From contig NZ_JBGRUO010000009.1 in NCBI RefSeq assembly GCF_041537905.1, positions 115,054 to 179,053 on the forward strand: a stretch of 64,000 nt of DNA, in the 5' to 3' direction. The notes below the pieces were generated by a model. That model made no database searches. It was not told the origin of the DNA and was given only the letters and a program-made list of their open reading frames with translations. How positions within the stretch are numbered: the first letter of the stretch is position 1; every line of letters starts with the position of its first letter. The stretch is from Ruegeria_C sp041537905 (GTDB lineage: Bacteria > Pseudomonadota > Alphaproteobacteria > Rhodobacterales > Rhodobacteraceae). Shown one piece after another: positions 41,469-49,978 of this stretch. The position numbers were made by a program, and so were the translations under genes.

Positions 41469-41512
41469 GCCCTATGCTTTGGGCGAATTCCTGCGGCAGG
41501 CTCCGTTGCCTG
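41469..41512 (-). promoter_or_regulatory. ANTAR-type two-hairpin antiterminator element
   Basis: Minus strand, in order: CAGGC - AACGGA - GCCTG (41497-41512), a 5-bp stem with a six-base loop that has A at position 1 and G at position 4, the hallmark of ANTAR RNA targets; then GCCC - AAAGCATA - GGGC (41469-41484), whose loop also begins AxxG. The terminator follows at once. This is the arrangement bound by NasT/NasR ANTAR proteins. Confidence 0.75.
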
Positions 41513-41630
41513 ACGATGGCCCAATCTTAGACATCACTGGTTTTGCAGGTCATCCCAATTCGGTGTTTCGGCGCATTTTTTCTGCATTGCGGCATATCTC
41601 GATGCTGCAATGCAAAAAAATTGTGCGCCC

Positions 41631-42800
41631 TCATTCTGACGGCTCAAATATGCGCCGGTCAAAGAACACATTGGATGGCAGGATCAGACTGCCGCTGGCT
41701 GATGCGACGGCGGTTGCCTCGGGAATCGCCCCTTCGAGTTTTTCTGAAGCACCGGGCAGTTCGACTCCGGCCTGCTGCATTTCGCGCCGATAAAGGTCGC
41801 TGCGAAACACTTGGGCCGCCTGTTGTTCTGCTCGGACGGGGTCCAAGCCGTTTCGTCTTGCCAGTTGGTGGGCGATCCACTTTGCCTGACTGCGCCAGGG
41901 GAACGAGGCCGCGCCGTCGAAGAATTCGACAAATCCGTCAACGTGGCGCTGCTCGCCGCGCGATGAAATCGTGAACTCGCCCAAAAGCGCCCTGTCGATC
42001 AGCTCGGCCGAAACATCCAGATAGGATTTGCGCGACAGCATTTCCGAGGCCGTTGTCCGGCTCTCTGGCTGGGACAGCCACCGCCCTGCGCGCCAGAGCG
42101 CGCGCATCAGGCCGCCAAGCAGATGTGGTTCGGTTTCGGCCCATTCGGTGCGCACCGCCAATACTTTTTCCGGTGCACAGGTCCAGATCGCACGCCCGGG
42201 CAACAAAAGTGCGCCCACCTGATCATCGACCGAAACAGACCCCCAGGGTTCACCGACGCAAAACGCGTCAATCTCACCGGCGGCCAGCGCCTGCGCCATG
42301 AGAGGCGGCGGAACCGTTCGGATCTCGACCTGTGTCGAGGCCAGTTCAGTGCCCGCCACCCAATAGCGCAGCAGTTCGACATGCATCGAAAACGGGAAGG
42401 GCACACCAAAAACCAGCGGCCCGTCGGCAACTCGCGCAAGTGCCGCGCCCGCGGATTTTGCATCCTGGAAATCGAAGGCGTATCCGCTGGCGCGCAGCCG
42501 CTTCTCCAGGTCCTGGCCAACGCCGATGACATTGCCATTGAGCGACAGGACCGACACCGCCGAGAGCGGCGTCGCGATACCGCCCAACCCCAATGCCATG
42601 GCGATCGGGACCGGAGACAGCAGATGCGCCGCATCCACATGTCCAAAGGCCAGCATGTCCCGCAAGGACGACCATGACGGTGCGGGTCGAAGATCGAGCG
42701 AGACGCCCTCGGCATGGTCAAAGCCCATCTCGCGTGCCGCGATCAATGGCGCCGCATCGACCAGAGGCATATAGGCGACGGGAAGTGAGACGGTTCTCAT
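41631..42800 (-). CDS. nasS: Nitrate sensor NasS
   Basis: 389 residues, NrtA-like in fold but without a signal peptide (begins MRTVSLPVAYMPLVDAAPL), so it stays in the cytoplasm. Conserved blocks are HVDAAHLLSPVPIAMALG and DAFCVGEPWGSVS. In the NasS-NasT system NasS holds NasT inactive and releases it when nitrate or nitrite binds. Its start overlaps the nasT stop (ATGA), so the two are made in step. Confidence 0.92.
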   Translation of the reverse strand: MRTVSLPVAYMPLVDAAPLIAAREMGFDHAEGVSLDLRPAPSWSSLRDMLAFGHVDAAHLLSPVPIAMALGLGGIATPLSAVSVLSLNGNVIGVGQDLEKRLRASGYAFDFQDAKSAGAALARVADGPLVFGVPFPFSMHVELLRYWVAGTELASTQVEIRTVPPPLMAQALAAGEIDAFCVGEPWGSVSVDDQVGALLLPGRAIWTCAPEKVLAVRTEWAETEPHLLGGLMRALWRAGRWLSQPESRTTASEMLSRKSYLDVSAELIDRALLGEFTISSRGEQRHVDGFVEFFDGAASFPWRSQAKWIAHQLARRNGLDPVRAEQQAAQVFRSDLYRREMQQAGVELPGASEKLEGAIPEATAVASASGSLILPSNVFFDRRIFEPSE

Positions 42801-43381
42801 GACAGCAACTCCGACGCCGTCACCAGGGCCTCGGCCACGTCGGCAACCCGACGGTTCTGGTTCATCGCGGTCTTGCGCAACATGGCATAGGCCTCGTCCT
42901 CCTGAATGCCCTTGGCCTTCATCAGCAGCCCCTTGGCCCGGTCGATCACTTTGCGCTCTTCCAGGGCGCGCCGCGTTTCAGCCAGTTCGGTCCGCACCTG
43001 GCGCAGGACCTGAAACCGGGCAATCGCGATGTCGATGACGGGTTTGATCCGTTCAGCCTGCAACCCATCAACGACATAAGCCGACACACCGGCCTCGACT
43101 GCGGCTTTGGCAAGACCCCCGGCCGCACCGGACACGAACATCGCAACGGGCCGTTCCATCGGGCCCGAGGCGATTGTCAGCTCCTCAAGCATGTCGCGCG
43201 AAGGATTATCGATATCGATCAGAACGATATCGGGGCTATGCGTAGCGATCTTGCGTGCAAGCCCCGAGACAGCGCCGATCACAAAAACATCGACCTCCCC
43301 GGACTCTTTCAGGGCATCGACAATCGCGATGGCGCGGTCGTGGTTCTGCTCAACAACAACAACGGTCAATTTGCGGCTCAT
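42797..43381 (-). CDS. nasT: ANTAR-domain antiterminator NasT
   Basis: 194 residues from ATG at 43381 (MSRKLTVVVVEQN). The receiver-like domain has DIVLIDIDNPSRDML. The C-terminal ANTAR domain is seen in ERKVIDRAKGLLMKAKGI followed by DEAYAMLRKTAMNQNRRVADVAEAL. NasT binds leader RNA to stop terminator formation when freed from NasS. The matching leader lies upstream of nrtA. The 207-bp region 43382-43588 ahead of it should contain its promoter; no clear consensus was found. Confidence 0.93.
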   Translation of the reverse strand: MSRKLTVVVVEQNHDRAIAIVDALKESGEVDVFVIGAVSGLARKIATHSPDIVLIDIDNPSRDMLEELTIASGPMERPVAMFVSGAAGGLAKAAVEAGVSAYVVDGLQAERIKPVIDIAIARFQVLRQVRTELAETRRALEERKVIDRAKGLLMKAKGIQEDEAYAMLRKTAMNQNRRVADVAEALVTASELLS

Positions 43382-43588
43382 GCCCATCGAACTGGACAAA
43401 GTTGCCGGAGGTCACAATGCTAACGTCCCCGGCATCCAGTCAGCCGCACGTAGGATGCTTAAATCTTCGGCAAGATGGTGGTTTTGCATAATTGTTAGGC
43501 AATATTGAGGGCTGCAATTCCCAACGAGATGAACAATTTCTGAGTTCTCGGGCGGTCCTGTTTGGTTTCAAGTCTGTAAATCTTGTTG

Positions 43589-44662
43589 CTACTCCACCAG
43601 ATCCACAGGCAACAGAACCGGACCGATTTCGTCCAGTCCGACGGTGATCTCTGATCCGACCTCAAGCGGGGCGTCGACGTTTTCGCTGATTGCAAAAATC
43701 TGCCCAAATGCCGCCTCCAAGGTATATTCCATGCGGCTTCCCACATAGGTCGCCTTGGCAATCGTCATATCCATCCCATCAGATGCCCCGATCTTCAGAC
43801 GGGTCGGGCGCACCGCCAACAGCGCCGGGCCAGCTTCCAACCCGCGCGCGGGCAGGGCATGTTCGAATGCGCCGACACGGATGGATGCCACATCGCCACG
43901 GATTGCGATGATCTCACAGGGGATGATGTTTGCCTCTCCGATAAAGTCGGCCACGAAGCGGTCTGCGGGGGCATCATAAAGCTCGCGCGGCGTGCCGATC
44001 TGGGCGATGCCCGCATTCCGCATCACAACGATATCGTCGGAAACCGCCAGCGCCTCTTCCTGATCATGGGTGACATAGACGACGGTCAGACCCAGATTTT
44101 GCTGGATTTCGCGGATTTCCTCGCGCACTTGCCGACGCAGTTTGGCATCGAGATTTGACAGCGGCTCGTCAAACAGCAGCACTTGCGGCTCAAGCACAAG
44201 CGCGCGCGCGACCGCCACCCGCTGCTGTTGGCCGCCGGACAGTTCAGATGGCAGTCGGTCCCCGAAGCTGCGCAGACCAACCAGATCGAGCCCCTGCGTG
44301 GCGCGGTCCCTGGTCTCGGCCTTATCGAAGCCGGAAAACCCGAGCCCGTATGAAACATTCTCCATCACCGTCATATGCGGAAACAGGGCATAGGACTGGA
44401 ACACCATCGACACGTCGCGATCCGTTGCCGGCAGCAGCGTCACATCGCGATCACCGATATGGATCGAGCCCCTGCTGGCCATTTCCAGCCCCGCGATCAT
44501 GCGCAGCGTGGTGGTCTTGCCGCATCCTGAGGGGCCCAGCAAGGTCACCAGTTTCCCGGCCTCGATCTCAAGGTTGATGTCATCGACGGCCACCACATCC
44601 TTGCCATAGATCTTGGTGACCTTGCGAAAGCTGACCGGCGCGGCTTTGGAGTTGAGGCTCAT
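43589..44662 (-). CDS. ABC importer ATPase (Fe3+/aminoethylphosphonate type)
   Basis: 357 residues. Walker A GPSGCGKTT, Q-loop region SMVFQSYALFPHM, signature LSGGQQQRV, Walker B LLFDEP, and a C-terminal TOBE-like domain ending LLPVDLVE. This CUT1/Fbp-type ATPase serves the permease 12 bases upstream and the binding protein beyond it. The three genes form one leftward operon. The family covers iron, polyamine, thiamine and 2-aminoethylphosphonate importers, and the ATPase alone does not decide. Confidence 0.88.
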   Translation of the reverse strand: MSLNSKAAPVSFRKVTKIYGKDVVAVDDINLEIEAGKLVTLLGPSGCGKTTTLRMIAGLEMASRGSIHIGDRDVTLLPATDRDVSMVFQSYALFPHMTVMENVSYGLGFSGFDKAETRDRATQGLDLVGLRSFGDRLPSELSGGQQQRVAVARALVLEPQVLLFDEPLSNLDAKLRRQVREEIREIQQNLGLTVVYVTHDQEEALAVSDDIVVMRNAGIAQIGTPRELYDAPADRFVADFIGEANIIPCEIIAIRGDVASIRVGAFEHALPARGLEAGPALLAVRPTRLKIGASDGMDMTIAKATYVGSRMEYTLEAAFGQIFAISENVDAPLEVGSEITVGLDEIGPVLLPVDLVE

Positions 44663-44674
44663 ATCCTTGCGTCC

Positions 44675-46888
44675 TTATACGTTGCTGCGCGACTGGGTCA
44701 TGCGCCGACCGATCTCGGTCCGGCCCACGACGAACTGCATCAGCGCCACAACGCTGAGCATCACGAAAATCAGAGTGGTGGAGTAAGCGATCGCGAGGCC
44801 ATAGTCGTTATTCTCGACCCGTCCGATGATATAGCTGGTGGCCATGTCATATTCCGCCGAGACCAGAAAGATCACCGCCGAGATCGCCGTCATCGCGCGC
44901 ACGAAGCTATAGACCAGCGCGGCCAGAATGGCTGGCCTGAGCAAGGGCAGGATGATCCGGCGGAAGGTCTGCCAAGAGTTTGCGCCCAAAGTCAGCGACG
45001 ACTCGTCCAGCGAATTATCCAGTTGCGACATCGAGGCGATCCCGGCCCGCACGCCCACCGGCATGTTGCGGAATATGAAGCTCACCACGAGGATGATGCC
45101 GGTGCCGGTGATCTCGATTGGCGGGACATTGAAAGCGAGGATATAGCTGACGCCGATCACGGTGCCCGGGATGGCGAAGCTGAGCATGGTGCCGAACTCG
45201 AACGCGTTTTTGCCCGCAAAGGTTTGCCGTGTCAGCAGGTACGCGGTGATCAGCCCGACGATCGCGGTCAGTGGCGCCGCGATCCCGGCGATCTTGAGCG
45301 TGGTCCAGAAACTGTCCCAGGCCGCCCCCGACCAGCGGATGCCACCGTCTTCGAAGCGGAAGGAAAAGGCCGTAACATAATGCTTGAAGGTCAGCGTGTT
45401 GTTGACACCCCACAGCTCGACCACCGAGCCGTAAAAGATCATCACATAGACCAGAGCGGTAAACCCGGCCCAGATCATCGCGATGGCCAGCACCGGAACC
45501 GACAGCGCGCGTGGCATATGCGGGTGCACGCCACTGTCACCCTTGCCGGACACGGTGGTATAGCTTTTCTTGCCCAGCCAGAACCGCTGCGCATAAAACG
45601 CGCCGAGCGTGAAGCACAGCAGCACCATCGCCAGCACCGCCGCCTTGCCCTGATCATATTGGGCACCGACGATGGCGAAGAAGATCTCGGTCGAGAGCAC
45701 GTCGAAATTGCCGCCCAGAACCAGCGGGTTGCCGAAATCGGCCATGCTTTCGATGAAGCCCAGCAGGAAGGCGTTTGCGAGACCCGGCCGCATTAGCGGC
45801 AGCGAGACGGTCTTGAACACCTGCCATTTGCTGGCCCGCAGGGTCTGCGCCGCTTCCTCCATCGATGGCGAGACCCCTTCGACCACGCCGATCAGCACCA
45901 GGAAGGCAATCGGCGTAAAGGCAAGGGTCTGCGCGATGAGAACACCGGGCAGGCCATAAAGCCACCGGGTCGGCTGGACGCCAAAAACATCCGCAAAGAA
46001 CACCGTGACCGAGCCCGAAAGCCCAAAGAGCAGGATCAACGCGAGGCCGATCACAAAAGGCGGCGTGATAATGGGCAGCACCGTCAAGGCGCGCAAGGCG
46101 CGCTTGTAGCGAAAGCCGGAACGTGTCACGACCAGCGCAAAAATAAGCCCCAGAACAGTGGTGATGAAGCCGACAAGAACCGCAAGAAACAGCGAATTCA
46201 AGGCCGCTCCGCAACGCCCGCCCGACAGGCATCCCAGCCCCCAGAGCCGGTCGTCGAAAAACTTCGATAGGAACACACCCACCGAGTAGCCGCCCTCATC
46301 CGTGATGAACGCGGCGGTGAGCATCTTGGCGATCGGGAAGAACACAAAGGCCGTCACGATGACGATCACGCCGCCGATGGCGCTGACGACAAAGACGTCT
46401 CCGTTGATAGCCCCGCGCGCCGCGATGCCTTGGGTGAACAGAAACAGAAAGGCCGAGGCGCAGATCAGCGCCCCATAGCCCATTCCGAATTGACGGTCGC
46501 CCAGATCGCCGAACAGCGCCGCCGCCCATTCGAAATTCCAGCCGCGTATCCCGATGGCGAAGCCCTGCAGGATCATCCACCCGAACCCGAAAGCCCCCGC
46601 CAGGATCAAAACCTTGGCATAGATCGGATCGCTCTTGCGTTTGCTAAGCACCGCCAACGGCGCGACCAGCGCCAGCACCATGGGCGCAAGCCACAGCTTT
46701 TCGCCTTGTGCGATCAGAAATCCGGCAGGAGCATAATCAGGGTCGAACGGATAGCCATCAATCAGCCATTCGAACGAAAAAAACGCCTCCACCCCATACC
46801 AGGGGAGGAGGAAAAACCCGACCCATCCGGCGATGATCCAGAAGAGCAGAACCGGATGGGTCGTTTTCTCGGATGTCAGTTCGCGCAT
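44675..46888 (-). CDS. ABC importer permease, fused double-domain
   Basis: 737 residues with two BPD_transp_1 domains in one chain: an N-terminal set of helices (about 10-200), a first core with GVVEGVSPSMEEAAQTLRASKW (the EAA loop is near EEAAQTL) and a second with LDNSLDESSLTLGANSWQ. Fused permeases of this size occur in FbpB-type iron importers and in aminoethylphosphonate importers. It lies 2 bases after the binding-protein stop and is followed by the ATPase gene. Confidence 0.88.
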   Translation of the reverse strand: MRELTSEKTTHPVLLFWIIAGWVGFFLLPWYGVEAFFSFEWLIDGYPFDPDYAPAGFLIAQGEKLWLAPMVLALVAPLAVLSKRKSDPIYAKVLILAGAFGFGWMILQGFAIGIRGWNFEWAAALFGDLGDRQFGMGYGALICASAFLFLFTQGIAARGAINGDVFVVSAIGGVIVIVTAFVFFPIAKMLTAAFITDEGGYSVGVFLSKFFDDRLWGLGCLSGGRCGAALNSLFLAVLVGFITTVLGLIFALVVTRSGFRYKRALRALTVLPIITPPFVIGLALILLFGLSGSVTVFFADVFGVQPTRWLYGLPGVLIAQTLAFTPIAFLVLIGVVEGVSPSMEEAAQTLRASKWQVFKTVSLPLMRPGLANAFLLGFIESMADFGNPLVLGGNFDVLSTEIFFAIVGAQYDQGKAAVLAMVLLCFTLGAFYAQRFWLGKKSYTTVSGKGDSGVHPHMPRALSVPVLAIAMIWAGFTALVYVMIFYGSVVELWGVNNTLTFKHYVTAFSFRFEDGGIRWSGAAWDSFWTTLKIAGIAAPLTAIVGLITAYLLTRQTFAGKNAFEFGTMLSFAIPGTVIGVSYILAFNVPPIEITGTGIILVVSFIFRNMPVGVRAGIASMSQLDNSLDESSLTLGANSWQTFRRIILPLLRPAILAALVYSFVRAMTAISAVIFLVSAEYDMATSYIIGRVENNDYGLAIAYSTTLIFVMLSVVALMQFVVGRTEIGRRMTQSRSNV

Positions 46889-46890
46889 CT

Positions 46891-47913
46891 TTATTGCGGC
46901 AGGGTCGACACCTCGTCATCCCACTTCTTCAAGAGCCGCTTGCGCTCGTCGGAGGAGCCATATTTCTTGAAATCGTAGTCGATCAGCTTGATCTGCGACA
47001 TGTCCGGGGCCGAGTCCGAGGTTTCCGCGCCCTTGTTCGATGGCACCTGGAACGCGTTCACTTGCAGCGCAAGATTCTGCGCCTCGGGGCTGAGCGCCCA
47101 GTCATAGAACTTCTTGGCTTCTTCCATGTTGCGCGCCCCGTCGATGATCGACATCGACCCGATCTCGTATCCGGTTCCCTCACATGGGGCGACAACCTTG
47201 ACAGGGAAGCCCGACACAGCCTGCTTGACCGCGTCATGCATGAAGACGATGCCAACCGTGTTTTCGCCACGGCCTGCCGCCTTGATCGGGGCCGAGCCGG
47301 ATTTGGTGTACTGGTTGATGTTCTTGTGCAGGCCCTTCATGAAGTCGAACCCTTCGTCTTCGCCAAAGAGCTGCATCATCGTGGCCAGTGTCGTGTAGGC
47401 GGTGCCCGACGAGTTCGGGTTCGCCATCTGCACATGGCCCTTGTATTCAGGCTTCAGCAGGTCGTTCCAACAGGCGGGTTCCGGCAGGTTGTTTGCGGCC
47501 AGCAGGTCTGAGTTGTAGCCATACCCAAGCGCCCCGGAGTATATCCCGATGGTCCGGTTTCCGGCACTTTCGGCTTGCGCGATGGCCCAGGGATGCAGTT
47601 GATCGCGCATTGGCGAGATATATTCGGCGGTCAGCCCCTCTTCGGCAGCCTGCAGATGCGGATCACCTGTGCCACCCCACCAAACATCGCCCTTGGGGTT
47701 TGCGCTTTCGGCCTTGATCTGGGCAAAGGTCTCGCCCGAGGACTTCCGCGTCATCGCGACGTCAATTCCGGTGGCATCCTGAAAGCTGTTGGCCATCAAT
47801 TGGCACCAGTCTTCCTGCGCCGAGCAATAAAAGGTCAGCTTGTCGGCCTGTGCCGCTCCGGCCGCCACGAAGGCAAGCGCAGACGCGCCCGCCAGTTTTT
47901 TCAACGACATCAT
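46891..47913 (-). CDS. ABC importer substrate-binding protein
   Basis: 340 residues from ATG at 47913, preceded by GGGAGG at six bases. Signal peptide MMSLKKLAGASALAFVAAGAAQA, then a type II periplasmic binding fold (LTFYCSAQEDWCQLM, AQIKAESANPKGDVWWGG, GALGYGYNSDLLA). The short strand-loop WWGGTGDPHLQAAEEGL is typical of the Fe3+/AEP binding-protein family. The two adjacent tyrosines that hold Fe3+ in FbpA are not evident, which weakens the iron reading; together with the upstream Pho-box-like repeat this makes a phosphonate substrate more likely. That is inference. Confidence 0.85.
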   Translation of the reverse strand: MMSLKKLAGASALAFVAAGAAQADKLTFYCSAQEDWCQLMANSFQDATGIDVAMTRKSSGETFAQIKAESANPKGDVWWGGTGDPHLQAAEEGLTAEYISPMRDQLHPWAIAQAESAGNRTIGIYSGALGYGYNSDLLAANNLPEPACWNDLLKPEYKGHVQMANPNSSGTAYTTLATMMQLFGEDEGFDFMKGLHKNINQYTKSGSAPIKAAGRGENTVGIVFMHDAVKQAVSGFPVKVVAPCEGTGYEIGSMSIIDGARNMEEAKKFYDWALSPEAQNLALQVNAFQVPSNKGAETSDSAPDMSQIKLIDYDFKKYGSSDERKRLLKKWDDEVSTLPQ

Positions 47914-47935
47914 GTGAATCCTCCCAAGGACTTCT

Positions 47936-47957
47936 GTTTTGTAACAGTTTTGTGACA
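47936..47957 (-). promoter_or_regulatory. Pho-box-like tandem 11-bp repeat
   Basis: Read on the minus strand, TGTCACAAAAC is followed directly by TGTTACAAAAC, two 11-bp direct repeats with one mismatch. The PhoB site consists of 11-bp repeats of the form CTGTCAT plus four A/T-rich bases, so this is a good match. It ends 22 bases before the binding-protein start, which leaves little room for a normal -10 and is the main weakness. Confidence 0.45.
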
Positions 47958-48099
47958 AGAGCCTATGAGGGGACGCCAAATCTGGCAAACAAATTCAGAT
48001 CGGGCGTTGTTCGGCCTTTGAAATCAGGCAATTGCTGGACACCGACAGCCCACGCCTATTGCGATACCACAGCGGCACCCCTCGGGCGCCGCGCCCGGT

Positions 48100-48993
48100 T
48101 CAGCAGCTCAGCTCGGACAGAAAGCGGGTCTCCAGGCCGGGTTCAGTGAGGTCGTTGGCTTCAATTTCTCCTAAACGCCCCATCTGACCGCATTGAATGA
48201 CAGTGGTGAGCGTGTCGATCATCTGGGGTTGATCTGTATAGGCGACAAGGCCGCTGCCCAGCACCGTGTAGAGCCCGGTGGCTTGCGGGCGTGAGAGATA
48301 GCCCTGCACCTGGATCAGGCCCACCGCCTCGTCGAACAGTCCGGTTGTCAGCGCGTCCGCACGTATCCCTTCGGGCGTGGGCTGGCCGGTCACCCGCACC
48401 AGATCGCCGGGTTGCAGATGCCACGGCTCGATCCCCGACAGAACGCTGCCACCGATTACCGTGTCGCCGTTCGGGTTCGGGCCCAGATACGACCCGCTCA
48501 GCCGTGCCGGATGATCCGCGCCCTCCAGCGCTTCGATCCGCGAGGCAAGCAGCCTCGGCCCCTGCCACAATCCGCTGACCGCCACCCAGTCGCCGACCTG
48601 CAGATCGCCAGACAGGCCGCCGGGATCGACCTGCGTGCCCAGAACGGTCAGGCCCTGCGCGCCAATCCCCGTCACCTGTCCGACCAGCGGCAGAACCTGG
48701 CGAACCTGTCTGGCATGCCAGCCATCTTCCCTGCGCTCGGCAACTATTGCCACCGTATGTCCGGGTCGCAGATCGGCCACTGTCATCGCGGGGACGGACC
48801 CGGTCACGGGCATTCCGTCTGCGACCTGAACCCGCAGATCGTTCACGAATATGCTGCCGAGATGGGTGACGGTGCCGACAATGCCGGTGCCGATGATGCC
48901 GCCTTCGCGCTCTTCGCTGTCCTGTGCGACTGCGGATGAGGACAGCCAGGCCGAGGCCAGAATCGCCGCGAGTGCGCGGGCACGGATGCTCAT
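48100..48993 (-). CDS. Exported DUF5666-like repeat protein
   Basis: 297 residues. Signal peptide MSIRARALAAILASAWLSSSAVA, then several beta-rich OB-like repeats each marked by a pattern such as DLQVGDWVAVSGLWQGPRLLAS, HLQPGDLVRVTGQPTPEGIRAD and VADLRPGHTVAIVAERR. This is the DUF5666 pattern, of unknown function. The start overlaps the stop of the DUF6502 gene (ATGA), so the two are expressed together. Confidence 0.75.
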   Translation of the reverse strand: MSIRARALAAILASAWLSSSAVAQDSEEREGGIIGTGIVGTVTHLGSIFVNDLRVQVADGMPVTGSVPAMTVADLRPGHTVAIVAERREDGWHARQVRQVLPLVGQVTGIGAQGLTVLGTQVDPGGLSGDLQVGDWVAVSGLWQGPRLLASRIEALEGADHPARLSGSYLGPNPNGDTVIGGSVLSGIEPWHLQPGDLVRVTGQPTPEGIRADALTTGLFDEAVGLIQVQGYLSRPQATGLYTVLGSGLVAYTDQPQMIDTLTTVIQCGQMGRLGEIEANDLTEPGLETRFLSELSC

Positions 48994-49826
48994 GTTTCGT
49001 CGCCCTCTTCCGGGTCTTTTTCCGCAGTCTTCGCTGGTGATGGCAGCACATAGGCTCCCATCGCGAACCGACCGCCATGGCCGCCACCTTCGTCGCGGTC
49101 CTGCAAGGTTCTGGCCAGCGCATTGATGTCCTGCAACAGCGCCTGCGCCCGGTCCTCCGATATCTGCCGCAGCTGCTCAATCGATTCAAGCGACAGGTGG
49201 GAGTAGCGCACGGCGCGGTCGAAATTCCGCGCATCGCTGGGCGCCGCAAGCAGGTTTTGGGTCGCCGCCCGCAAATGCGCCGACAGCGTCGCCTGATAGG
49301 CCGCCACCTGTTCGGCACCACCGCCCGACGCCAGGAAGGCATGAGTCAAAAGACGCAAATCCCCCGCTTCACGCGCCTCGACGATCTTGTGATCTAGAAG
49401 CGTGTTGAGCACCGTTCCCGGTGCCATGTCGATCCGGGCCAGACGCACCAGATCGTCAAATCCCGGCCCGTCCTCACCACCCTTGCGGAACAGATCGCGC
49501 GGCGTGCCAGTGGCATCCTGATATTCCGGCGAGGTGGCCCAATGGCTGATGACCAGCGCCGCCGCATTGCTGCTGCGCTTCTCGGGCGCACCATCCGTCA
49601 GGCCGCGCAACCGTTTGACATCTTTGCGGTGAAGCCCGGTCAACAGGCTGGCCCGGCTGTCGCTGAGCGGGCTGGCAGAGGTGTTTTCGGCAGCCGAGAG
49701 CAGAGCCTTTTTCAGCGCCTCGGTCGCCGTGCCAAGCGTCACCCCATGCGCAACCATTGCCTGCGCCAAAGGCTCAAGCAGAGCGGCCAGGGCGGTTTCC
49801 AGAGGGGGCTTGGGTTGCGACGACAT
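48990..49826 (-). CDS. DUF6502 family protein
   Basis: 278 residues from ATG at 49826; an in-frame ATG at 49856 adds ten residues and cannot be excluded. The N-terminal half looks like a helix-turn-helix: LEPLAQAMVAHGVTLGTATEAL and SRASLLTGLHRKDVKRLRGL, then VISHWATSPEYQDATGTPRDL. I associate this with DUF6502, whose members are predicted DNA-binding proteins. No enzymatic motif is seen. It is divergent from the adenylation-domain gene (152 bp apart) and may regulate it, or regulate itself and the DUF5666 partner. Confidence 0.7.
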   Translation of the reverse strand: MSSQPKPPLETALAALLEPLAQAMVAHGVTLGTATEALKKALLSAAENTSASPLSDSRASLLTGLHRKDVKRLRGLTDGAPEKRSSNAAALVISHWATSPEYQDATGTPRDLFRKGGEDGPGFDDLVRLARIDMAPGTVLNTLLDHKIVEAREAGDLRLLTHAFLASGGGAEQVAAYQATLSAHLRAATQNLLAAPSDARNFDRAVRYSHLSLESIEQLRQISEDRAQALLQDINALARTLQDRDEGGGHGGRFAMGAYVLPSPAKTAEKDPEEGDET

Positions 49827-49891
49827 TTGGATAACTCTTAAACGCTTTCTACGCATATACTTTTCCGGTTGTTTAGGATTTCAACGGTTTC

Positions 49892-49957
49892 GTGACCAAA
49901 AAGTGACCTATTGTGAAAATTAATGGGATTTTTTCCCATTAAACCTGTGGCGTGACC
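49892..49957. promoter_or_regulatory. Divergent promoter with hairpin and GTGACC repeats
   Basis: TTAATGGGA - TTTTT - TCCCATTAA (49920-49942) is a perfect 9-bp inverted repeat. GTGACC occurs at 49892-49897, 49903-49908 (11 bp apart) and 49952-49957, flanking it. All lie in the 152-bp gap between the DUF6502 gene and the adenylation-domain gene, so they are operator candidates. Confidence 0.55.
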
Positions 49958-49978
49958 CTCACATGAAAGGAAAACGCC

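Noticed and set aside
41500..41640. Sigma-54 promoter ahead of nrtA
   Set aside because: Candidate GG and GC pairs had spacings of 8 or 14 bases in place of 10, so no site is claimed.
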